Shown piece after piece: positions 53,398-61,763 of a DNA stretch of 64,000 bases. Source of the DNA: Alphaproteobacteria bacterium (GTDB taxonomy: Bacteria; Pseudomonadota; Alphaproteobacteria; Micropepsales; Micropepsaceae). The stretch lies in assembly GCA_017308475.1 (NCBI GenBank), contig JAFKEU010000005.1:248001-312000 (forward strand), in the 5' to 3' direction. The translations under genes and the position numbers were made by a program. Under the pieces are notes generated by a model. That model made no database searches, was not told the DNA's origin, and worked only from the letters and a program-made list of their open reading frames with translations. How positions within the stretch are numbered: position 1 is the stretch's first letter; each line of letters starts with the position of its first letter.

Positions 53398-53627
53398 AAC
53401 AAGACTCCTAAGACTCTTTAGGTGATGAAGATGATGTTAGGGCTGTGAGTTGTGGGCGGATCAGGGGATGGTGGCTCCCCTTAGGCCGAATGGCTCTTTG
53501 GTTCAAGCAATTGGCGTTGCCCCGCCGCTCCCCTGTCGGCGGTCCCTGCATGTGGGCACCCGGTTCACCTGTCCCCACAATGCCCGGCCTTGCACAGTTT
53601 CGGCCTTCCCGGCTAGGAGGGGTGTGG
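53398..53627. other. Candidate chromosomal replication origin between hemE and ppsR
   Basis: These 230 bases separate two divergently transcribed sets of genes: all genes to the left run leftward and the ppsR-to-dnaQ set runs rightward. In Caulobacter and Rickettsia the origin lies exactly between hemE and this DUF299 gene. The stretch holds four TGTGGG cores (53451, 53551, 53574 reversed, 53623) and a CCTAA-N6-TTAGG palindrome at 53407 to 53422, and its left end is AT-richer than the flanks. I see no perfect DnaA box and no clear CtrA site, and it is shorter than the Caulobacter origin. The assignment rests on synteny. Confidence 0.45.
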
Positions 53628-54509
53628 GTGAAGACGGCTGTCATGCCCAGCTTGTACATGCTTGCTCAGAGCCTTGCGGATAAGCCTGTGAGTCACAAGT
53701 TCCACGTCCATCTGATCTCCGATTCCACCGGCGACACGCTGAACGCGATGGCGACGGCGGCGCTGGCGCAGTTCGAGAATGTGGACGTGCAGATCCATCC
53801 CTACGCGCTGGTGCGCAGCGAGCACCAGCTGACCCGCGCGCTGGATCATGTCGCCATCGCACCTGGCATGGTGTTCTTCACCCTGGCGAACGAAGTGCTG
53901 CGCGACAAGCTGATCGCGCGCTGCGACGGCATGCTGGTGGAATGCGTCGATGTGCTGGAAGGGCCCGTCTCGGCGCTGCGCCAGTTCCTGGGCACGTCCG
54001 AAAGCCACAAGGTCGGCCGCCAGCACCAGATCGACCAGCGCTATCTGGAACGCATCGAGGCACTGGAATTCACCATCCAGCATGATGATGGCCAGTCGCT
54101 GGCCACCCTCAACGATGCGCAGGTCATCCTGACCGGCGCAAGCCGCACCTCCAAGACGCCGACCTGCGTTTATCTGGCGATCCGCGGCGTGAAGGCGGCC
54201 AACGTACCGCTGGTTGCCGGCATGCCGCCGCCTCCGGCACTGCTGGCGGCCAAAAATCCCCTCATCGTGGGGCTGTGGATTTCGCCCGACCGGCTGATCC
54301 AGGTGCGCCGCAACCGGCTGATGGCCATGGGCCATGCCAAGGACAGCAACTATGTCGATCCCGACGCGGTGCGGGCCGAGATTGCCGCCACCCGCCAGCT
54401 GTTCGAGGCCCAGGGCTGGCCGATGATCGACGTCTCCCGCCGCTCGATCGAGGAAACCTCCGCGGCGGTGCTGAACTTCATGGCCGACCGCAAGGATAAA
54501 GCCACGTGA
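53628..54509 (+). CDS. ppsR: Pyruvate,water dikinase / PPDK regulatory protein (DUF299)
   Basis: The protein is 293 residues if it starts at the GTG at 53628, seven bases after a perfect AGGAGG; the ATG at 53643 has no such site. It has the DUF299 pattern: FHVHLISDSTGDTLNAMATA, then LTGASRTSKTPTCVYLAIRG (the nucleotide-binding loop), then IGLWISPDRLIQVRRNRL-like VGLWISPDRL. It is a kinase/pyrophosphorylase that switches the phosphorylation of PEP synthase or PPDK. It starts the run ppsR, maf, aroE, coaE, dnaQ that is conserved next to the origin in alphaproteobacteria. Confidence 0.9.
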   Translation: MKTAVMPSLYMLAQSLADKPVSHKFHVHLISDSTGDTLNAMATAALAQFENVDVQIHPYALVRSEHQLTRALDHVAIAPGMVFFTLANEVLRDKLIARCDGMLVECVDVLEGPVSALRQFLGTSESHKVGRQHQIDQRYLERIEALEFTIQHDDGQSLATLNDAQVILTGASRTSKTPTCVYLAIRGVKAANVPLVAGMPPPPALLAAKNPLIVGLWISPDRLIQVRRNRLMAMGHAKDSNYVDPDAVRAEIAATRQLFEAQGWPMIDVSRRSIEETSAAVLNFMADRKDKAT

Positions 54510-55096
54510 AACGGCTGGTCCTGGCCAGCGCCAGCGCCAGCCGGGCCGGGCTGCTGCGTGCGGCGGGCGTGGAATTTTCCGTCCATCCTGCGGAGCTGGA
54601 CGAAACGGCGCTGATGGCCGCCATGACGGGCGCCGATGCGGCATCCGTCGCCCTGGCCCTGGCCGAGGCCAAGGCGCTGGCCGTATCCGCCGCCCTGCCG
54701 GGTTCATTGGTGCTGGGCGCCGACACGGTGATCGCGCTGGGCGGCGACCTGATATCCAAATGCCCGGACATGGAGGCGGCCCGCACCCTTCTGGGACGGA
54801 TGAGCGGGCAGGATCATCGTCTGGTCTCGGCGGCGGTGCTGGCGCGGGACGCGAAGGCCGTCTGGCGCCATGCCGGCCCGGCCACCATGACGGTTCGGCC
54901 GCTGTCGCCCGCTTTCGTGGAAGACTATCTGGCGGCGGAAGGCCCTGCCATTCTCTCCAGCGTGGGCTGCTATCACTACGAAGGACGGGGCGCGCAGTTG
55001 TTCGAGAAGGTGGAAGGCGACTATTTCTCCGTCCTGGGTTTGCCGCTGCTCCCGCTTCTGGGCGCGCTCCGGCAGGAAGGCGTGATCGCATCATGA
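54506..55096 (+). CDS. maf: Maf-like nucleotide pyrophosphatase
   Basis: The protein is 196 residues from a GTG at 54506, overlapping the ppsR stop by four bases. The Maf signature SASASRAGLLRAAG opens the protein, and GADTVIALGGDLISKCPD and SVGCYHYEGRGAQLFEKVEG are present, with the catalytic aspartate in GADT. Such enzymes hydrolyse non-canonical or specific nucleoside triphosphates (dTTP, UTP or modified bases). It overlaps aroE by four bases. Confidence 0.93.
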   Translation: MKRLVLASASASRAGLLRAAGVEFSVHPAELDETALMAAMTGADAASVALALAEAKALAVSAALPGSLVLGADTVIALGGDLISKCPDMEAARTLLGRMSGQDHRLVSAAVLARDAKAVWRHAGPATMTVRPLSPAFVEDYLAAEGPAILSSVGCYHYEGRGAQLFEKVEGDYFSVLGLPLLPLLGALRQEGVIAS

Positions 55097-55965
55097 CATT
55101 GACGGGAAAAGGGCGGATTGCAGGCATTATCGGCTGGCCGGTGGCGCATTCCCTGTCGCCGGCGCTGCACGGCTACTGGCTGGACGAACTCGGCGTCGAC
55201 GGGGCGATGGTGCCATTGGCCGCGCGGGCGGAGGATTTTTCCCGCGTGATCGAAGGCGTCCGGCTGGCCGGTTTTCGCGGCGTCAATGTCACCGTGCCGC
55301 ACAAGGAGGCGGCCTTTGCCTTGGCCCACGAAACGCGCCAAGCTGCCCGCCTCGCTGGAGCCGCCAATCTTCTGGTGTTCAAACCCGATGGGATGATCGG
55401 CGCTGACAATACCGATGCGGTTGGTTTGTTTGATAGCCTGCAGGACGCTCTGGGGGGAGTAGCTATCGCAGGTAAAAATATTGTTGTCCTGGGCGCGGGC
55501 GGTGCGGCGCGGGGCGCGGTTTATGGTCTGCAGCAATTTGGCCATGTCGCAAAGATCACTGTGTTGAACCGAAACAAGGAGCGCGCCGATCAGTTGGTTG
55601 CGCATGTGGGCAAGCTGCAGCCGGATGCAGTGCTGCAAACTGGAACATTTGACGAATGGGATCAGGCTGCTGCCGATGCTTGGCTCGTCATCAATACAAC
55701 CTCCGCCGGCATGAAGGGCAATGCGCCGCTGGCTCTGGACCTGGCTCCGCTGCCACAGTCCGCGGCGGTTTGCGACATCGTCTACAATCCGTTGGAGACG
55801 CAGCTTCTGAAAGACGCCGCATCGCGCGGCCATGTCACCATCGACGGGCTGGGCATGCTGATGCACCAGGCGGTGCCGTCGTTCGAGGCGTTCTTCGGCG
55901 TGAAGCCTTCGGTCACGCCCGGCCTGCGCGCGGCCTTGGTGAAGGTGTTGCGTGAACGCGCCTAG
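55093..55965 (+). CDS. aroE: Shikimate dehydrogenase AroE
   Basis: The protein is 290 residues from the ATG at 55093. IIGWPVAHSLSPALHGYWL is the shikimate-binding start, NVTVPHKEAAF holds the catalytic lysine, GADNTDAVG the catalytic aspartate, and VLGAGGAARGAVYG the NADPH loop. It reduces dehydroshikimate in aromatic amino acid synthesis. It overlaps maf by 4 and coaE by 14 bases, a very tight operon. Confidence 0.95.
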   Translation: MTLTGKGRIAGIIGWPVAHSLSPALHGYWLDELGVDGAMVPLAARAEDFSRVIEGVRLAGFRGVNVTVPHKEAAFALAHETRQAARLAGAANLLVFKPDGMIGADNTDAVGLFDSLQDALGGVAIAGKNIVVLGAGGAARGAVYGLQQFGHVAKITVLNRNKERADQLVAHVGKLQPDAVLQTGTFDEWDQAAADAWLVINTTSAGMKGNAPLALDLAPLPQSAAVCDIVYNPLETQLLKDAASRGHVTIDGLGMLMHQAVPSFEAFFGVKPSVTPGLRAALVKVLRERA

Positions 55966-56551
55966 GCCATATGTCATCGGCCTGACCGGCTCGATCGGCA
56001 TGGGCAAGACCGAGACGGCCAAGTTGTTCGCCGCCGAAGGCGTGCCGGTCTTCGATGCCGATGCGGCGATCCATGATCTCTATGCCGGCGAGGCGGCGGC
56101 GCTGATCGAGCGGGAATTTCCCGGCGCCACGAAAAAGGGCGTGGTGGACCGCGCCGCCCTGTCGGCGAAAGTCACCAATGACCCGGCGGCACTGGCCCGG
56201 CTGGAAGCCATCATGCATCCGCTGGTGCAGGCGGCACAGGACCGCTTCCTGGCGGGGAATGCCGGCGCCCCCGTCGTGCTGCTGGACATTCCGCTTCTGC
56301 TGGAAACCGGCGTGAAAGTGGATGCGGTGGTGGTGGCAAGCGCCCCGGCCCACATCCAGCGCCAGCGGGTGCTTTCCCGCCCCGGCATGAGCGAGGAGAA
56401 ATTCGCCGCCCTTCTGGCCCGCCAGATGAGCGATGCGGAAAAACGTGCACAGGCCCATTATGTGGTGACGACCGACAGGGGCTTGGATCACGCTCGCGAA
56501 CAGGTGAAAATGATCCTGGCCGACATTCGTCAAAAGACATGCGCGAGATAG
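55952..56551 (+). CDS. coaE: Dephospho-CoA kinase CoaE
   Basis: The protein is 199 residues from a GTG at 55952. The P-loop is GLTGSIGMGKTETAKLFAAE, and VFDADAAIHDLY and VLLDIPLLLE are typical CoaE elements. It adds the last phosphate in coenzyme A synthesis. It overlaps aroE by 14 and dnaQ by 13 bases. Confidence 0.95.
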   Translation: MNAPRPYVIGLTGSIGMGKTETAKLFAAEGVPVFDADAAIHDLYAGEAAALIEREFPGATKKGVVDRAALSAKVTNDPAALARLEAIMHPLVQAAQDRFLAGNAGAPVVLLDIPLLLETGVKVDAVVVASAPAHIQRQRVLSRPGMSEEKFAALLARQMSDAEKRAQAHYVVTTDRGLDHAREQVKMILADIRQKTCAR

Positions 56552-57222
56552 TATTCGATACCGAGACAACGGGCTTCGAGCCGGCGGAAGGCCACCGGAT
56601 CGTGGAAATCGGCTGTGTCGAGCTGATGGATCATTTCCCCACCGGCAAGACCCTGCAATTCTATCTGAACCCCGAACGCGACATTCCCATCGAGTCCCAG
56701 CGGGTGCATGGGCTTTCGGCCGAATTCCTGGCCGACAAGGCGCTGTTCGCCCATGTCGTGGACGAATTCCTGGAATTCCTGGGCGATGCACCGCTGGTGA
56801 TCCACAACGCCGCCTTCGACATCAAGTTCATCAATGCCGAACTGACGCGGGTGGGGCGCACAGGCATTCCCTTCGCTCGCGCCATCGACACGATCGAGAT
56901 CGCCAAGCGCAAGATTCCGGGCGCCCGCTATTCGCTGGACGAGCTGTGCAAGCGTTTCGGCGTCGACCTTTCGGCACGCACCAAGCATGGCGCCTTGCTG
57001 GACGCCCAGCTGACGGCGGAAATCTATCTGGAACTGATCGGCGGGCGCCAGCGCGGCCTGATGCTGGCGCCGGTGGAAGCCGCAAGCGCGGCTGTCGAAG
57101 GCCAAAGGCCCGCGCGCCAGCGGCCGCAGAAGCTTTCGCCGCTCCTCACCGAAATCGAGATGGAACTGCATGCAGCCTTCGTCGCCCGGGAACTGGGCGA
57201 CAAGACGCTGTGGAACCCGTGA
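56539..57222 (+). CDS. dnaQ: DNA polymerase III epsilon subunit (3'-5' exonuclease)
   Basis: The protein is 227 residues. The DEDDh exonuclease motifs are IVFDTETTG (Exo I), HNAAFDIKFINAE (Exo II) and KHGALLDAQL (Exo III, with the catalytic histidine). The C-terminal part would bind the alpha subunit. It proofreads the replicative polymerase. It overlaps coaE by 13 bases and closes the rightward run beside the origin. Confidence 0.96.
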   Translation: MREIVFDTETTGFEPAEGHRIVEIGCVELMDHFPTGKTLQFYLNPERDIPIESQRVHGLSAEFLADKALFAHVVDEFLEFLGDAPLVIHNAAFDIKFINAELTRVGRTGIPFARAIDTIEIAKRKIPGARYSLDELCKRFGVDLSARTKHGALLDAQLTAEIYLELIGGRQRGLMLAPVEAASAAVEGQRPARQRPQKLSPLLTEIEMELHAAFVARELGDKTLWNP

Positions 57223-57226
57223 CGGA

Positions 57227-57712
57227 TCAGGCCGTGCCCGCGGGCTCGGCGCTGGCCTGGGCCACGCGCGCCTGGTAGAGCGCGACAAAATCGATCGGCT
57301 CGATCATCAGGGGCGGCATGCCGCCATCGCGTACCACGTCCGAGACGATGCGCCGCACGAAGGGGAACAGAAGGTGCGGCGCCTGGATCAGCAGGATCGC
57401 CTGCTGGGTGGCGGTGTCGGGAATGTTCTGCAGCCGCATGATGCCGGCATAGGCCACTTCCAGCAGGAACAGGGGCTTGGAGTCATGCTTGGCGTCGACC
57501 CGGACCTTCAGCTCGACCTCGAAATGTTCCTCGTCCAGCTTGCGGGCATTCAGGTCGACCCCCAGTTCGATCTGGGGCCGTTGGGTGATGTTGGCCGCCG
57601 CACCCGGATTCTCGAAGGACAGATCCTTGATGAACTGCGCCACGATTTGCATGTGGGGGGCCGGACGGCTGTCGCCATTGCCATTGAAGGGATCGGTGCC
57701 GATGCTGCTCAT
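57227..57712 (-). CDS. secB: Protein-export chaperone SecB
   Basis: The protein is 161 residues from the ATG at 57712. The SecB pattern is clear: IVAQFIKDLSFENPGAA, then a LKVRVDAKHDSKPLFLLEV strand and YAGIMRLQNIP, then PHLLFPFVRRIVSDVVRDG with the conserved proline-phenylalanine region. SecB forms a tetramer that keeps preproteins unfolded for SecA. It is convergent with dnaQ, four bases apart, and divergent from the Tim44-like gene. Confidence 0.96.
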   Translation of the reverse strand: MSSIGTDPFNGNGDSRPAPHMQIVAQFIKDLSFENPGAAANITQRPQIELGVDLNARKLDEEHFEVELKVRVDAKHDSKPLFLLEVAYAGIMRLQNIPDTATQQAILLIQAPHLLFPFVRRIVSDVVRDGGMPPLMIEPIDFVALYQARVAQASAEPAGTA

Positions 57713-57962
57713 GCCGTTCTTCTCATGGGGTTCTTCGGGGGCCCGGAACGGGCCTCGCCTGGGATAGGTGGCCCGCGCGCTACCACGGATCGCGCATGGG
57801 GGGCAAGTCAAACCGGGCCGCGGCGACACCCCCCGGGAACGCAGGGCAACCCAAAGTGCTGTTGGGGGCTTCTAAAGGGGCGCCGCCACGGCTACTTTCA
57901 TGAACAGTTCACACGACCAGGGCCGAGCGACGGGGGCGGACGGCCTTGCAGAGGTTTGTTTC

Positions 57963-58577
57963 ATGCCGGATTCCCAGTCCCTGATCCTGTTCGCGGCCGC
58001 CATGGTGGCCGGGATCGTATGTTTCCGCCTGTTTCTGGTGCTGGGCCGGCGCACCGGCCATGAACCCACCGCGCGGCCGCCAGAGAAAGCACCAGAGAGC
58101 GCGCCGGAGAAGACTGCCGAAGCCCAGCGTGCCACCGCCGCGCTGGAAGCGCCGCGCAGCGAAGCCCCTTCCTCCAACGGCCTGATCGAGATCCAGCTCG
58201 CCGACCGCAATTTCGACACCCCCCACTTCCTGTCCGGGGCGCGCGAAGCCTATGTGCGCATCGTCAAGGCGTTCGCCGCGGGGGACCGCGCGGCCCTGGC
58301 CCCGCTGCTGTCGCCCCAGGTGCTGGAGGCTTTCGAAGCCGCCATCGCCGCCCGCGGCCAGTCTGCCCCCGCTGCTTTTAACGCCCTCAATGACGCGCGG
58401 ATCGCCGGCGCCTCGCTGACTGGGCGCCATGCCGAGATCACCGTCGCCTTCCGGGCCGAATTCGCCGGGGCAAGCGGGCCGGAAGAGGTGGCCGACGTGT
58501 GGACGTTCGCCCGCGACCTGGACAGCACCGATCCCAACTGGACGCTGGTCGCCACCTCGGGTGAACTTCCTGAGTGA
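57963..58577 (+). CDS. Tim44/TimA-like inner-membrane adaptor protein
   Basis: The protein is 204 residues from the ATG at 57963. A single N-terminal membrane segment (SLILFAAAMVAGIVCFRLFL) is followed by a charged proline-rich linker and a Tim44-like domain (REAYVRIVKAFAAGDRAALA, then LLSPQVLEAFEAAI). Bacterial TimA proteins are relatives of mitochondrial Tim44, known mainly in alphaproteobacteria. The function is not established. It is divergent from secB, which may be meaningful because both relate to protein transport. Confidence 0.85.
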   Translation: MPDSQSLILFAAAMVAGIVCFRLFLVLGRRTGHEPTARPPEKAPESAPEKTAEAQRATAALEAPRSEAPSSNGLIEIQLADRNFDTPHFLSGAREAYVRIVKAFAAGDRAALAPLLSPQVLEAFEAAIAARGQSAPAAFNALNDARIAGASLTGRHAEITVAFRAEFAGASGPEEVADVWTFARDLDSTDPNWTLVATSGELPE

Positions 58578-58590
58578 GCGGTTTGGCCGA

Positions 58591-59760
58591 ATGATCTCTT
58601 GCCGTCCGTCGGCGCTTGCTTTTTTTCTGTTGCTGGCGCTGGCGGCCTGTGCCGCACCCAAGCCACCGCCGCAGGCCGGGCTGCAACTGGCACGCATGGA
58701 CTTCTCTGCCCTGCCCGGCTTCGGCGGCGACAGCGGCGCCGCGCTGGCGGCCTTCCGCCGCGGCTGTTCGGCGCTGAAGGCAAAGCCCGACGATGCACCC
58801 ATGGGCGGTGCCGGCTATGCCGGCACGATCGGTGACTGGCGCGGCGTCTGCGCGGCGGCCGAACATGCGGGCAGGGATTTCTTCGCCGCCAATTTCACGC
58901 CCTATGAAGTGCGGGGCGCAGATGGCCTTTTCACGGGCTATTACGAACCCGAGATTTCGGGCAGCCGCACGCGCCATGGCGCCTTCCAGACGCCGGTCTA
59001 TGGCATTCCCCCCGACCTGGTGCGTGCCGACCTTGGCCTGTTCATTCCCAAACTGAAGGGTGAGCATATTTCCGGCCGCGTTTCGGGGCATGCGCTGGTG
59101 CCCTATCCGCCGCGCGCCGAGATCGATGCCGATGGCATCGCCAACGCGCCGCTGCTGTTGTGGACCGACGACCCCATCGCGCTGTTCTTCCTGCAGATCC
59201 AGGGCTCGGGCCGGGTGGTGTTCGATGACGGAAGTCAGGCCCGCATCGCCTATGCCGGCGAGAACGGCCAGCCTTACAACGCCATCGGCCGGACGCTGAT
59301 CGCGGATGGCGAACTGACGCGCGAGAATGTTTCGCTGCAATCCATCCGCGCCTGGCTCCTGGCCCACCCGGACAAGGCCCGCGCGGTGATGGAGACAAAC
59401 CGGAGCTACATCTTCTTCAGGGAAGCGCCCTTGGGCGACACGGCGCTGGGCAGCCCCGGCGCGCTGGGGGTGGCCCTGACGCCGCTGGCAAGCCTGGCCG
59501 TCGATCCGCGCCTGAATGCACTGGGTGCGCCCTTTTTCGTGGCGGCCGGCGGACCCGATCCGGTGCACGGGATTCTCATCGCCCAGGATGTCGGCGGCGC
59601 CATTCGCGGGCCGGTGCGCGGCGACATCTTTTTCGGCTTCGGGACGGACGCGGAACGGCGCGCCGGGGCGATGAAGGCGCCGGGGCGCCTGTTCGTGCTG
59701 CTGCCAAAAGCGCTTGCCGCGCGCATCGGCGATGGCGGGGTCTATGGGGCCGGTGCATGA
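58591..59760 (+). CDS. mltA: Membrane-bound lytic murein transglycosylase A
   Basis: The protein is 389 residues from the ATG at 58591; a GTG at 58561 is another possible start. A lipoprotein signal peptide ends at LAAC. The MltA and 3D domains follow: FTGYYEPEISGSR, VPYPPRAEIDADG, FFLQIQGSGRVVF, and AQDVGGAIRGPVRGDIFFG with the catalytic aspartate. It cleaves peptidoglycan with formation of 1,6-anhydro ends. Its end overlaps the Smr gene by four bases. Confidence 0.93.
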   Translation: MISCRPSALAFFLLLALAACAAPKPPPQAGLQLARMDFSALPGFGGDSGAALAAFRRGCSALKAKPDDAPMGGAGYAGTIGDWRGVCAAAEHAGRDFFAANFTPYEVRGADGLFTGYYEPEISGSRTRHGAFQTPVYGIPPDLVRADLGLFIPKLKGEHISGRVSGHALVPYPPRAEIDADGIANAPLLLWTDDPIALFFLQIQGSGRVVFDDGSQARIAYAGENGQPYNAIGRTLIADGELTRENVSLQSIRAWLLAHPDKARAVMETNRSYIFFREAPLGDTALGSPGALGVALTPLASLAVDPRLNALGAPFFVAAGGPDPVHGILIAQDVGGAIRGPVRGDIFFGFGTDAERRAGAMKAPGRLFVLLPKALAARIGDGGVYGAGA

Positions 59761-60239
59761 CCAGGCGCATCACCAGTGACGAAGAGCGGCGCGAGTTCGA
59801 ACGGAACTTCGCGGAGAAGCGGCCCATTCGCGCCGTCACCCCGGCCCAGGGAACAGTAAAGCGCAAATCCCCGGCCTCCGGTCCCAGCGGCATCAACGGC
59901 GGCACGCTCGACAGGCTGCGCCGCGGGCTTCTGGAACCGCAGGCGCGCATCGACCTGCACGGCATGACCGAGGCGGTGGCGCACCGCTGCCTGCACGCCT
60001 TCCTCCATGCCGCCCAGGGGCGTGGGCTTCGCCTGGTGCTGGTGGTCACCGGCAAGGGCAATCCCCGCAAAGAGGAAAGCGCCGGCTGGATGATGTCGCC
60101 GCATGGCGTCCTGAAACAGATGGTGCCGCGCTGGCTGAACCAGCCCGAGGCCGCCGCGTTGATAGCCCATGTGCAGCCCGCCCATGTCCGCCACGGCGGC
60201 GACGGCGCGCTCTATCTTTATCTCAGGAAGCAGCGATGA
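59757..60239 (+). CDS. Smr-domain protein
   Basis: The protein is 160 residues. The C-terminal half is an Smr (small MutS-related) domain with IDLHGMT and VVTGKGNP motifs and an HVRHGGDGALYLYL end. The N-terminal half is basic and disordered. Smr proteins can nick DNA or RNA; stand-alone members may cleave stalled mRNA or act on ribosomes. It overlaps mltA and yjbQ by four bases each. Confidence 0.9.
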   Translation: MTRRITSDEERREFERNFAEKRPIRAVTPAQGTVKRKSPASGPSGINGGTLDRLRRGLLEPQARIDLHGMTEAVAHRCLHAFLHAAQGRGLRLVLVVTGKGNPRKEESAGWMMSPHGVLKQMVPRWLNQPEAAALIAHVQPAHVRHGGDGALYLYLRKQR

Positions 60240-60652
60240 AGCAGGCCCATCGCACCATTCCGGTATCGACGCACGGTCCGGGACTTTACGAAATCACCGA
60301 CGTCCTTGTTCGCTTCCTGCGCGACAGCGGCGTGCGCGACGGGCTTGTCACCTGTTTCATCCGCCACACTTCGGCGTCGCTGCTGATCCAGGAAAATGCC
60401 GATCCCGACGTGCGGCGCGATCTTCAGGACTTCTTCGCCCATCTGGCGCGCAATGGCATGAATTATCGCCACACGGCGGAAGGTCCCGACGACATGCCCT
60501 CGCATATCCGCTCGGCGCTGACCCAGACCAGCATCGCCATCCCGGTGACGGACGGCCGCGCCGCGCTGGGCACCTGGCAGGGGCTCTATGTGTTCGAACA
60601 CCGCGACGCGCCGCACAGCCGCGAGGTGGTGCTGCACGTGATCGGCGACTAG
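60236..60652 (+). CDS. yjbQ: YjbQ family protein (UPF0047)
   Basis: The protein is 138 residues and matches YjbQ throughout: GLYEITDVLVRFLRDSGV, then CFIRHTSASLLIQENADPDV, then YRHTAEGPDDMPSHIRSALT and GTWQGLYVFEHRD. Members have weak thiamine-phosphate synthase activity, but the real role is unknown. It overlaps the Smr gene by four bases and is the end of the mltA-smr-yjbQ operon. Confidence 0.92.
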   Translation: MKQAHRTIPVSTHGPGLYEITDVLVRFLRDSGVRDGLVTCFIRHTSASLLIQENADPDVRRDLQDFFAHLARNGMNYRHTAEGPDDMPSHIRSALTQTSIAIPVTDGRAALGTWQGLYVFEHRDAPHSREVVLHVIGD

Positions 60653-60670
60653 AGCAGCTTGTGCTGCTCT
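60651..60670 (+). terminator. Hairpin after yjbQ
   Basis: AGAGCAG (60651 to 60657) pairs perfectly with CTGCTCT (60664 to 60670). It starts within the yjbQ stop codon. No long T-tract follows, so it may be a weak terminator or an mRNA 3' end stabiliser. Confidence 0.5.
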
Positions 60671-60705
60671 GCCAGCGTCTGCAGCCGTCGCCCGCGCGAC
60701 CGGAA

Positions 60706-61719
60706 TCAAAGAAGGCCGTGCCTGTCCGCCAGTTCCTTCAGCGACACTTCCGGCCGCGCGCCATAGTGGCTGATCACTTCCGCGGCCGCCATCGCCCCAA
60801 GCCGCCCACAGACGCCCAGCGGCCTTTCCCGCGTCAGGCCATAGAGGAATCCGGCGGCGAACTGGTCGCCCGCCCCGGTGGTGTCCACCACATCGGCCAC
60901 CGGCGCGGCGGGAATCTCGTGCACCTCGTCGCCCCTGACGATCACGCAGCCCCTGGCCGAACGGGTCAGTGCGCCGATCCCGCCCCAGCGGCGGATATGG
61001 TCCACCACCCTGTCGAAGTCTTCTTCCTCGAACAGCGCCTTGGCCTCTTCCTCATTGGCGAACACGATGTCGAGCTGATTGTGCAGCAGGTACAGGAATT
61101 CCTCGCGGAAGCGTCCCACGCAGAACGGGTCCGAAAGCGTCAGCGCAACCTGGCCGCCCACCCTCTTGGCCGCCGCCATCGCCTTGCGCGAAGCCTCCTT
61201 GGCGCCGTCCTCGTCCCACAGATAGCCTTCGATATAGACCACTTTGGCGCGGGCGATCTGGTCTTCGTCCACATCGTCGGGCACCAGCTCGCGGCAGGCG
61301 CCCAGATGGGTGTTCATGCTGCGCTGGCCATCGGGCGTCACCGCGATCATCGACGAGGCGGTGGGCGCGCCCGTGATTGCGGGCCGGGTGGTGAAGGTCA
61401 CGCCCAGCTGCTTCATCGAATGGGTGAAGGCATCGCCCAGCCGGTCGCTGTGCACCTTGCCGACATAGACGCCCTGGCTGCCCAGCGAGGCCAGCCCGGC
61501 CATGGTGTTGGCGCAGGACCCGCCCGCCACCTGATGCAGGAAGCTCAGCGCCTGGCGGGCGTCGGCCAGCGCCTTGTGCAGTTCCACGGCGCGGAATTCG
61601 TCGATCAGGGTCATCGCGCCCTTGGCGATGCGATGGGTCAGAAGGAAACGGTCATCGACCGCGGCTATGACATCGACAATGGCGTTGCCCAGACCGGCAA
61701 CATCGTAGCTTTGCGGCAT
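60706..61719 (-). CDS. PfkB-family kinase, probable adenosine kinase
   Basis: The protein is 337 residues from the ATG at 61719 (MPQSYDVAGLGNAIVDVIAA). VAGGSCANTMAGLASLG is the substrate-lid region and VVDTTGAGDQFAAGFLYGLT the catalytic loop with its aspartate. This subgroup is annotated as adenosine kinase in alphaproteobacteria, where it recycles adenosine to AMP, for example from SAM-dependent methylation. Substrate preference cannot be read with certainty. It is divergent from the EI24 gene. Confidence 0.85.
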   Translation of the reverse strand: MPQSYDVAGLGNAIVDVIAAVDDRFLLTHRIAKGAMTLIDEFRAVELHKALADARQALSFLHQVAGGSCANTMAGLASLGSQGVYVGKVHSDRLGDAFTHSMKQLGVTFTTRPAITGAPTASSMIAVTPDGQRSMNTHLGACRELVPDDVDEDQIARAKVVYIEGYLWDEDGAKEASRKAMAAAKRVGGQVALTLSDPFCVGRFREEFLYLLHNQLDIVFANEEEAKALFEEEDFDRVVDHIRRWGGIGALTRSARGCVIVRGDEVHEIPAAPVADVVDTTGAGDQFAAGFLYGLTRERPLGVCGRLGAMAAAEVISHYGARPEVSLKELADRHGLL

Positions 61720-61763
61720 GAATCCCTGACCGTTAGGTTGTAGGCTGGCCTTCCTACGAAAGG

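Noticed and set aside
54500..54514. A third parS site at the ppsR-maf junction
   Set aside because: The right half matches (CACGTGAAAC) but the left half does not (AAAGC in place of TGTTT). ParB loading needs both halves.
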